A stretch of DNA of 16,895 bases, from assembly GCA_051651625.1 (NCBI GenBank), contig JBOFSQ010000087.1:1-16895 (forward strand), written 5' to 3'. Position 1 is the first letter of the stretch. Every line of letters begins with the position of its first letter. The position numbers and the translations under genes were made by a program. Of this stretch, positions 6,134-12,128 are shown piece by piece. Source of the stretch: JBOFSQ01 sp051651625. GTDB lineage: Bacteria; Planctomycetota; Planctomycetia; Pirellulales; Thermoguttaceae. The notes under the pieces were generated by a model that was given only the letters and a program-made list of their open reading frames with translations, was not told the origin of the DNA and did no database searches.

Positions 6134-8240
6134 ACTGTCCGCTAATCACTCGCGTATTCTCTTCTTTCACGAGCGGTGCTTGCAAGTCGTCGGCGGTGAG
6201 TTTGACGCTGATGCGGTGGTCGCCGTCGGCGAGGCATCGTGCGGCAACGCGGTAAACTTGTTCCTGCTTCGGATCGAGTTGCGAAAGTGGATTGAACTGA
6301 ATCGCACCGTAGTTTGAAGCGTACTGCACCGGTGCCTCGGCCTTCACAAGCTCCATCCCTTTTGAAAGCTGCACCGCCACGCCGACACCCGACGACGGTT
6401 TCGTCCCGCGATTTGTAACGCGAATTTCGTACACCGCCTCGCGCCCAACTTCGACGAGATCAGAAACGCTGTTAACACTGAACGACGTTGCCGCCATCCC
6501 GTCGATGCTCGTTTGACACTTCGCCTCACCGGAGACGTTGTTGTCGCCGTTGCCGCTAAACGCGAGTGTCTGCTCGCCCGCACGCACCGGCAGGAGCGTC
6601 AGCGTTATCTCGCCACCTTCGCCAGCAGGGAGTTCTTCGAGTGCCCAGTGAACAGTGTGTCGCGTCGGTTCGTAGACGCCGCTCTGATCCGTGCTGATAA
6701 ACTGGAATCCCGTCGGGAGTTGACAAACAAGATCAACGTTACGCGCAGACGCGGTTCCCGGATTTGAAACGGTGAGCGTGTATGCAGTTTGACGTTCGAG
6801 GAATCGCGTCTTCGCTCCTTCGATTGCGAGGTGAAGTTGCGGCGCGAGAACTTTAATCGGCGTGCGTGCCTCGGCGACCAAACCGGCGTCGCCGCGAACG
6901 ACGAGACGATTGACAATCTCACCACCACCAACACACTTGAGCGGCGGCAGCGTCAACGACACACTTTGATTCGGTCGGATGTCGCCGAGTTCGTTGCGGA
7001 GAATTTCAATCGGCGTCCCGCGCTCGTCCGTGAAGACGAGGCCTTCGGGGATGTGGTTTTCAAGCACGACGTTGCGAGCCGTCCCCGTCCCCGGATTGGA
7101 GACAACGAAGTCGAGACTCACCGAATCACCGACGAGCGTCCCAGTGGGCGACTTGACTTCGACTTGCAGTTGTGGCCGCGTAACGAGCGTTCTTGCGGAG
7201 GCGTCGGACGTGAAACTCACCGTCGCAACGCTTCGCATCTCGCCTTCGACTGTCGGCACAACGTTGATCTCGATGAGCGACTGTTCACCCGGCGCGATCG
7301 CGCTTATGAGCCAGTTGAGTTCGCCGCTGCTCGCACCCGCCGACGCGGTCGGCTTCGTGGAGACGAGACGAAAACCTTGCGGCAAAACGTCTCGCAAAAC
7401 AACGTCGCGGACGGCTGTTGTACCGGTGTTGCGAAGTACGATTTGCAGCGACGTGACCGCGCCGAGCGTTACTTCGTCGGGATAATTTTTCTGAATGAGA
7501 AGCTGCGGCGTGAGACCGGACGTCGCATCAGCAGCAGACGCGCGACCCGCTGCGGCGTGTGAAATCGGTGCTTGCGAAATTGGTGTTTGCGAAGTCGGTA
7601 CGTTTGAAACAACCGGCGTTGACGGCGGTGCAAGCGTTGGCGATGGTGCTAGAGTTGGTGCTGGTGACGGCGCAATCGGTTCCAGTTCCAGCGGGGCGTG
7701 TTCACTCACTTCGACCGGCACGGCGGCAAGTTTTGGCACCGCTGGCGACGCAGGTGTAGATTCTGGCACTGCGGCGGCTGGTGGTGACGTTCCCCACGGT
7801 GAATAGTTGTTGTTGGTCGTGATTGGCGGGAGGTCGTTTCCGAAACCGGCACTTTCGAGAAATCCGCCAGACGCCGGCGGCGTCGGGAGTTCGCTGAGCG
7901 AGTGTTTCTCGGTGCGTGGTGCGGGTGCTTGCGACGACTGTTTCTGCGGTGGTGATGGCGGCGTCGCTGACGGTGGTGATGGCGGCGTCGCTGACGGTGG
8001 TGCTGTTGCGGCAGTCTGTACGATAACCGGTGCCGTCGTCGGCGACGCATCGTGACGCGCTTGAATCAGAGCTGGGTTGTTCGTCTCCAGCGACGAGACA
8101 TCGTTGTTCCGCAGTGGATTTACGATGCGACGCTGCGCTGGTTGCGTTACTTGGTTCTGCGGCGCATAGACCTGTCCAAAAACCTGCGAACCGCAAACTA
8201 TCGCAAACCCAAACGCCACCGACGTTACTGTGAATTTCAT
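6132..8240 (-). CDS. Exported protein with four DUF11-type repeats
   Basis: The product is 702 residues. Residues 1-22 are a signal peptide (hydrophobic core VAFGFAIVCG, ending VFG). Residues 23 to about 245 are a low-complexity linker rich in Pro, Ala, Ser and Thr, including a perfect tandem SATPPSPP pair. Four immunoglobulin-like DUF11 (PF01345-type) repeats follow at about 246-345, 356-462, 466-575 and 585-698. Each has the family pattern of an early (N-T/P/R)-G turn (NTG, NPG, NPG, NRG) followed by a V-x-(L/V)-x-x-x-(L/I)P-x-G strand. DUF11 proteins are typically cell-surface or periplasmic, and planctomycetes carry many; the molecular role is unknown. The ATG at 8240 is the natural start, with only a weak GGGGAAA site upstream. 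Confidence 0.85.
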   Translation of the reverse strand: MKFTVTSVAFGFAIVCGSQVFGQVYAPQNQVTQPAQRRIVNPLRNNDVSSLETNNPALIQARHDASPTTAPVIVQTAATAPPSATPPSPPSATPPSPPQKQSSQAPAPRTEKHSLSELPTPPASGGFLESAGFGNDLPPITTNNNYSPWGTSPPAAAVPESTPASPAVPKLAAVPVEVSEHAPLELEPIAPSPAPTLAPSPTLAPPSTPVVSNVPTSQTPISQAPISHAAAGRASAADATSGLTPQLLIQKNYPDEVTLGAVTSLQIVLRNTGTTAVRDVVLRDVLPQGFRLVSTKPTASAGASSGELNWLISAIAPGEQSLIEINVVPTVEGEMRSVATVSFTSDASARTLVTRPQLQVEVKSPTGTLVGDSVSLDFVVSNPGTGTARNVVLENHIPEGLVFTDERGTPIEILRNELGDIRPNQSVSLTLPPLKCVGGGEIVNRLVVRGDAGLVAEARTPIKVLAPQLHLAIEGAKTRFLERQTAYTLTVSNPGTASARNVDLVCQLPTGFQFISTDQSGVYEPTRHTVHWALEELPAGEGGEITLTLLPVRAGEQTLAFSGNGDNNVSGEAKCQTSIDGMAATSFSVNSVSDLVEVGREAVYEIRVTNRGTKPSSGVGVAVQLSKGMELVKAEAPVQYASNYGAIQFNPLSQLDPKQEQVYRVAARCLADGDHRISVKLTADDLQAPLVKEENTRVISGQ
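7948..7995 (-). repeat. 24-bp in-frame tandem duplication
   Basis: Two identical 24-bp units (7948-7971 and 7972-7995) encode the SATPPSPP pair in the linker of the DUF11 protein, with a partial third unit beyond. The exact identity shows a recent slippage event. Confidence 0.9.
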
Positions 8241-8287
8241 CTTTGATTTCCCCGTACACTGTACCAGTCTTGAAAACCTACACGGGA

Positions 8288-8317
8288 ATCCTACACAATT
8301 TTCACCAGCCTTGACAA
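8288..8317 (-). promoter_or_regulatory. Possible promoter of the DUF11 gene
   Basis: On the minus strand TTGTCA (8317-8312) and TAGGAT (8293-8288) are 18 bp apart, about 48 bp before the ATG at 8240. The -10 box is a mediocre match. Copy 2 of the 144-bp element ends about 15 bp upstream of it. Confidence 0.3.
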
Positions 8318-8331
8318 GAGGAGTTTTTTGA

Positions 8332-8439
8332 ATAGTTCAGGTTCGGCATAGCCGAACCCTCCAGCCATACACCACACGGCGTTTGGAGGGTTCAGCTATG
8401 CCGAACCGCTGTGCGAGTGTAAGTTTCCGAACAGGTCTA
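8332..8439 (+). mobile_element. MITE-like element, copy 2 (left end lost)
   Basis: It is in the same orientation as copy 1. The right half is intact, ending in GTTTCCGAACAGGTCTA (8423-8439). The inner arms are at 8340-8363 and 8384-8407 with one mismatch (TTCAGC for TTCGGC). On the left, similarity starts at TAGTTCAG (8333) and the terminal repeat is missing, so this copy is truncated and probably immobile. Confidence 0.75.
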
Positions 8440-8471
8440 CTCTTGCCTGTGGCGAGTATGGGGGGCACCTA

Positions 8472-9497
8472 TCAGTTTTTAATGGTACTCTCACCATTCA
8501 CTACGTCAACTTCGGCGGTGACGGTTTGTCTTCCGACAACGGTGGCGACGTTGATTCGTACCAACCGTTCGTTCGCGTCGTGCGGATTAAATCTGAAAGT
8601 GGCGACAACTCCAGCAGTGTCGGCGTTTTGTGGTGTGATACGCAGTGTTGTTGGCGGCACCGTTGCAGCACTCGACGCAACGACAAGTTCCGCCAGCGGA
8701 CGACGTGCGTTCGCCGTGAGCCACGCGAGACGGTGCGAATCGAGTACGCCATCTCCGCCGCGAAAAGATAGACTCCACGCAACGACAAGCTCCGACTCGT
8801 CCGGCGAGACGCTGCGTTCGGTTGCGTCTTGGAGTGTGACGGTTGTGTCGCCGCAGCGGAGCGGGAGTTCACGCCAGCGTTGCGGCGAAGCGACGTCGAT
8901 TTCAAACTGGTGTGGTACGGCGGCGAAGAGAATCTCCGCCGTCACGACGACTCGTGCGGGAACATCGTCGCCTCGAAAACGCAGCGGAATCGCTGCCGTG
9001 TCACGCTGCGAGACCAGCGGGACTTCGAGCGTTCCGTGACGCGAGGCGAGTGCGAGTTCGTTTCCGTTTGCACCAAAGATGCGAAGTCGTTCGAGTGAAA
9101 TTGAAAGTGCGATGATGTCGAGTTGATCGGCGTCCCAGTGCGGCGTGAGTGTGAGCCAGTTTGCGTCGTTTACGGCGGCGGCCCACCGGAGCGAGGCGAC
9201 CGATTTTTTTGCCGCTGCGGTTCGCCGACGCACAAACTCGTCGGCAAGAAAAACTCGCTCCTCGGTAGACAAGTCGCCGCGATATGGGAGAATCGCTTCG
9301 TCAACCGTTTTCGCCAAAGTGGCGTCGTCGCACTTCGCCATCGCGGCTGTATCGCACTTACGCAACCAGACCGGATACGACGACAAACCATCCCCCGCCG
9401 CAAGCGTCATTGCCGCGAGCGTCATTGCCGCGAGCGTCACAAAAACGTTCGCCAGCGACAACGCCAGCGAGAGGATGAGATTTGTTGCGGGTTTCAT
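8472..9497 (-). CDS. Secreted protein of unknown function
   Basis: The product is 341 residues. I place the start at the ATG at 9497 (MKPATNLILSLALSLANVF), which opens a clear signal peptide. The frame stays open 23 codons further into the adjacent 144-bp element (starting TTG at 9566), but that part is element sequence. The end of the signal peptide carries an in-frame tandem of LAAMT from three 15-bp repeats. The mature part begins near GDGLSSYPVWLRKCD, has a helical stretch with many Arg and Ala (ERVFLADEFVRRRTAAAKK), and then is mostly beta. I recognise no family and no catalytic motif. No strong ribosome binding site is visible. It diverges from the 9668-10669 gene. Confidence 0.75.
   Translation of the reverse strand: MKPATNLILSLALSLANVFVTLAAMTLAAMTLAAGDGLSSYPVWLRKCDTAAMAKCDDATLAKTVDEAILPYRGDLSTEERVFLADEFVRRRTAAAKKSVASLRWAAAVNDANWLTLTPHWDADQLDIIALSISLERLRIFGANGNELALASRHGTLEVPLVSQRDTAAIPLRFRGDDVPARVVVTAEILFAAVPHQFEIDVASPQRWRELPLRCGDTTVTLQDATERSVSPDESELVVAWSLSFRGGDGVLDSHRLAWLTANARRPLAELVVASSAATVPPTTLRITPQNADTAGVVATFRFNPHDANERLVRINVATVVGRQTVTAEVDVVNGESTIKN
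9400..9444 (-). repeat. Three 15-bp repeats in a signal peptide
   Basis: Units at 9400-9414 and 9415-9429 differ by one base; the third at 9430 is partial. They encode the repeated LAAMT at the end of the signal peptide of the 8472-9497 gene. Since the repeat is in frame it lengthens the hydrophobic region in five-residue steps. Confidence 0.8.
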
Positions 9498-9509
9498 GTG
9501 TCGCCCAAA

Positions 9510-9653
9510 TAGACCTGTTCGGAAACTTGCACCCGCACAGCGGTTCGGCATAGCCGAACCCTCCAAATGCCTATGTCGTCGATAACTGGAGGGTTCGGCT
9601 ATGCCGAACCTGAACTACCAAATCGCGCCAACTTGATGTTTCCGCACAACTCA
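9510..9653 (-). mobile_element. MITE-like element, copy 3 (inverted)
   Basis: It has the same 144-bp length as copy 1 but lies in the opposite orientation. The intact end is TAGACCTGTTCGGAAAC at 9510-9526. The other end (9638-9653, GTTTCCGCACAACTCA) keeps only its inner half. Inner arms lie at 9541-9565 and 9587-9610. Outside the hairpin, TTTGGTAGTTC and CGCACAGCGGTTCGG are shared with copy 1. It takes up 144 of the 170 bp between two divergent genes. Confidence 0.8.
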
Positions 9654-9661
9654 AATATACG
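9633..9661 (+). promoter_or_regulatory. Possible promoter overlapping the element end
   Basis: TTGATG (9633-9638) and TATACG (9656-9661) are 17 bp apart, each matching four of six consensus bases. The -35 lies within element copy 3. A start about 7 bp downstream would coincide with the ATG at 9668 and give a leaderless mRNA. This is speculative. Confidence 0.2.
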
Positions 9662-9667
9662 TCCACA

Positions 9668-10669
9668 ATGCAGAATCGACAAGTAGACTCAATCACACTT
9701 CTTGTCTCGCTGCCGCGTTCGCTGCGGCGACGCTGGATCGACCACACCTTCGCTGCGTCACACCACCGCGAACTGGCCGAGACCGCTGCCGACCTCGTCG
9801 CGTTTCCGCAACCGCTCGATGCGCCGTCGCTTCGAGATAGTGTTGTCGATGCTGCCGAAACGATTCTAGCACCACACCAAAACTCGCTGCGACGCACCGT
9901 CGCGCGGTACCGCTGGCGGTTTCTTCTGTACGCCGCAGGCGGTGCCGGTGCTGCGGTTGTCGTTTGTGCCGCCGCAACTTTGCTGTTCACAATCTCAACG
10001 AAAACCGCAGAGAAAACCGTAGTGAAAACCGCCAGCGTCACAAACTCCGGTGACGCCACTTCAATCGCAATCAGATCGCCGCAAACCGAATCACCGACCG
10101 AGAAATCGGTTCGCGCGGTGAACGGTACAAGTCTCGCGCGACTGGCGGCGTTGACGAAAGGTGAGTTTCTTCGCTCCGTCGGCAAGACGCCGAGTGAACT
10201 CACGCCCGCCCAGCGCGACGCCCGTACCGCCCTCGCCGCCGCGTTCGACTCGCTCGAAAAGTACGCCGTCGCTGACGCGGTTCGTTGCAACCGCCTTGGC
10301 GTTGCACTCTCGTTGCAAGCGGCGTTGCTGCGTGAAAGTGGGATCGATGTCGTCGCGCTCCAGCCAGCAACATTCCCGGAATTGCAATCTGAACTCGCCG
10401 CCAGCGTTCACGCGACGCAAGTTTCAAACGATGTTCACGACGCCGCACTCGTCACCTCAACCAACGATACCGCCAGCGACAATCGTACGCGCGGCGGCAG
10501 CGACAGCGGTGTTCTTGGCACGCCGCACGGTCACGCCGCAATCAGCTCCGCCGCATGGGGAGAGTTCCCGATGCCGCCACAATCCCGCTCACCGTTCGAC
10601 GAAGTTATCCTCCTCCCACCACAATACCGCCGCGCAGGACAACGATTTGTTGGGGCGGAAACACGGTAA
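9668..10669 (+). CDS. Single-pass membrane protein of unknown function
   Basis: The product is 333 residues. The N-terminal 80 residues are basic and hydrophilic (SLPRSLRRRWIDHTF, then SLRRTVARYRWR), consistent with a cytosolic side. One TM helix spans about 84-109 (FLLYAAGGAGAAVVVCAAATLLF). A Thr/Ser-rich linker leads to an extracytoplasmic helical segment (LTPAQRDARTALAAAFDSLEKYA, about 175-220), and then a disordered Ser/Asp/Pro-rich tail with PPQ...LLPPQYRR. I recognise no family; the topology resembles single-span regulators such as anti-sigma factors, but no diagnostic motif is visible. No ribosome binding site precedes the ATG, which lies 14 bp beyond element copy 3. Confidence 0.65.
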   Translation: MQNRQVDSITLLVSLPRSLRRRWIDHTFAASHHRELAETAADLVAFPQPLDAPSLRDSVVDAAETILAPHQNSLRRTVARYRWRFLLYAAGGAGAAVVVCAAATLLFTISTKTAEKTVVKTASVTNSGDATSIAIRSPQTESPTEKSVRAVNGTSLARLAALTKGEFLRSVGKTPSELTPAQRDARTALAAAFDSLEKYAVADAVRCNRLGVALSLQAALLRESGIDVVALQPATFPELQSELAASVHATQVSNDVHDAALVTSTNDTASDNRTRGGSDSGVLGTPHGHAAISSAAWGEFPMPPQSRSPFDEVILLPPQYRRAGQRFVGAETR

Positions 10670-10694
10670 TTTGACGGTGTTTGGTGGTTCTACC

Positions 10695-10710
10695 TGCGGG
10701 TTTACACCCG
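10695..10710. repeat. Short hairpin after the 9668-10669 gene
   Basis: GCGGGT-TTAC-ACCCGC makes a perfect 6-bp stem with a 4-nt loop about 25 bp past the stop. It could help end transcription but lacks a T-run. The flanking bases (10683-10735) weakly resemble the GTAGTTCAGGTTCGGC part of the 144-bp element. Confidence 0.45.
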
Positions 10711-10736
10711 CCATCGCTGAACCTAAACTACTGGTG

Positions 10737-10764
10737 TTGCCAAAAGACTTGCTTCCTGTAAAAT
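10737..10764 (+). promoter_or_regulatory. Sigma-70-like promoter of galT
   Basis: TTGCCA (10737-10742) and TAAAAT (10759-10764) each have one mismatch to consensus and are 16 bp apart, the same -35 type and spacing as at 850-877. The leader to the ATG at 10816 would be about 45 nt. Confidence 0.5.
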
Positions 10765-10815
10765 CCCGCCCGTACTTGATGTAACGTGTGCATGAAACCG
10801 GAAGGAGAGTGTCTG

Positions 10816-11949
10816 ATGCCTGAATTTCGTCGTGACCCAATCAGCGGGCGTTGGGTGGTGATGTCGCCCGAACGGTCGGGGCGTCCATACTACTTTTCTG
10901 ACGACGCGAGCGACAATCGTGCGTGCCCGTTCTGCGCGGGGAACGAATCGCTCACGCCAGACGAGATCGACTCGCTCCCAGATAAGACCGACTCTGCGAA
11001 GTCGGCGTCAAACTGGCGGATTCGTGTCGTTCCAAATCTATATCCAGCAGTCGCTGCCGACCCGCGTTTTCCAGACTACACCTCGTTTAGTGCGGCGTTT
11101 GGAAGTGTCCTCGATGTCGATACGCCGCTGTCGTGTTTTGAGGAACCGTTCTACACGCCGATAGCCGGCGTTGGGCACCACGAAGTCATCATCGACACAC
11201 CACGCCACATCATGAGTCTTGGCGAGATGACGGATGTCGAGCTAAACGAACTGGTGACGATGTATCAGCATCGGATCATTCATCACGGTCACGGAAAACG
11301 GTTTGCGTATGTGACGCTCTTCAAAAACGTTGGCCGCGCGGCGGGCGCATCGATTCCGCACGCACACAGTCAACTGATGGCGTTACCACTGATTCCGCCG
11401 CCGATTCAGCGAGAGTTGCAGCGGGCGATCTCATTTCGCAACGAGACCAGAAAGTGTTACTGGTGTGAACACGTCCGCCGCGAAATCGACCGCAAAACGC
11501 GGCTCGTCGAGGCGACGCGGAACTTTGCGGTTTTGTGCCCTTATGTTAGTCGTTTTCCGTATGAGATGGTGATATTTCCTAGACGGCACGTCTCGCACAT
11601 CGAACACCTCACGCCCGACCATCTCCACGAAATGGCGGGACTTCTGCACCGCTGCGTGACACGGCTCGAACTCGCATCAACGCAGCGCGGGCGCGGATTG
11701 CCAGCGTACAATCTGATTCTGAAGTCTGGGCCGCTCGTCTACAGTGGGCCGCTCGATTCGAGCGACACATCCGATTCGACGGTCTGGATACGCGACATCG
11801 ACTTCGCCTACGAGCAGGTGTATCACTTCCACTGGTTGCTGATCCCCGCACTTGCGAAGCCTGCCGGTTTCGAGTGGGGATGTGGCTTGCACATTAACTC
11901 CGTCCCTCCAGAAGTCGCCGCTGAAACGTTGCGCGCGATTGAATTGTAG
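10816..11949 (+). CDS. galT: Galactose-1-phosphate uridylyltransferase
   Basis: GalT exchanges UMP between UDP-glucose and galactose-1-phosphate in the Leloir pathway in the cytosol. The product is 377 residues, close to the usual 340-350. Seen in order: FRRDPISGRWVV at the N-terminus, the zinc pair C37-x2-C40 (CPFCAGNE), NLYPAV, GVGHHEVI with a conserved histidine, and the HIT-superfamily active site H182-A-H184-S-Q186. By analogy with E. coli GalT (His166 in HPHGQ), His184 is the residue that becomes uridylylated. A second pair C214-x2-C217 precedes PYVSRFPYEMVIFPRRH, as in many bacterial GalT. I chose the ATG at 10816 because GGAAGGAGAG lies just upstream and the family begins there; an in-frame ATG at 10786 would add ten residues. 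No galK or galE is in the window. It is convergent with the ABC permease gene. Confidence 0.95.
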   Translation: MPEFRRDPISGRWVVMSPERSGRPYYFSDDASDNRACPFCAGNESLTPDEIDSLPDKTDSAKSASNWRIRVVPNLYPAVAADPRFPDYTSFSAAFGSVLDVDTPLSCFEEPFYTPIAGVGHHEVIIDTPRHIMSLGEMTDVELNELVTMYQHRIIHHGHGKRFAYVTLFKNVGRAAGASIPHAHSQLMALPLIPPPIQRELQRAISFRNETRKCYWCEHVRREIDRKTRLVEATRNFAVLCPYVSRFPYEMVIFPRRHVSHIEHLTPDHLHEMAGLLHRCVTRLELASTQRGRGLPAYNLILKSGPLVYSGPLDSSDTSDSTVWIRDIDFAYEQVYHFHWLLIPALAKPAGFEWGCGLHINSVPPEVAAETLRAIEL

Positions 11950-11952
11950 GTG

Positions 11953-11986
11953 GCATCATACACGCTAACGTTGGCGTGTATGATGC
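11953..11986. terminator. Perfect 13-bp stem-loop after galT
   Basis: GCATCATACACGC (11953-11965) pairs perfectly with GCGTGTATGATGC (11974-11986) around an 8-nt loop. It begins 3 bp after the galT stop. There is no T-run on either side, so intrinsic termination is not proven, but its place fits the 3' end of the galT mRNA. Confidence 0.55.
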
Positions 11987-11987
11987 A

Positions 11988-12013
11988 GGGCACTCGCTTA
12001 CGCTTCGTGTTCT
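11988..12013 (-). repeat. Inverted single copy of the 31-bp repeat core
   Basis: The complement of these 26 bases is identical to the core of the tandem units at 4764-4887 (AGAACACGAAGCGTAAGCGA and the following GTGCCC). Confidence 0.85.
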
Positions 12014-12054
12014 TATTGTGTGCTCGGCTGCACTTATCGCCGGTTATTGAGATA

Positions 12055-12071
12055 TTGCCCCGACGGGGCAA
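12055..12071. terminator. Short GC-rich hairpin between convergent genes
   Basis: TTGCCCC-GAC-GGGGCAA makes a perfect 7-bp stem. It lies about 58 bp past the stop of the ABC permease gene on the minus strand. No T-run follows. It may act as an mRNA end structure for that gene. Confidence 0.35.
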
Positions 12072-12128
12072 AGACACGCCGCGTTCACGCCAAACAGCAA
12101 ATTAATCTGTGAACAGTTACAGAGTTTT

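Noticed and set aside
6789..7562. Plus-strand open frame of 257 codons
   Set aside because: Antisense to the DUF11 gene, Arg/Asp/Glu-rich, no recognisable protein features and no ribosome binding site.
8383..9039. Plus-strand open frame starting in element copy 2
   Set aside because: It runs antisense to the 8472-9497 gene; only the element part is shared with other copies, and the rest is Ser/Thr/Arg-rich shadow sequence.
10161..10784. Plus-strand open frame of 207 codons
   Set aside because: It overlaps the 9668-10669 gene in another frame and has shadow composition (Ser, Pro, Arg, Thr) with no domain.
923..11949. A galactose/GalNAc utilisation operon made of the glycosidase-like gene and galT
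   Set aside because: They are 6 kb apart with genes on both strands, repeats and a separate promoter between them, and neither galK nor galE is present; a functional link is possible but not an operon.
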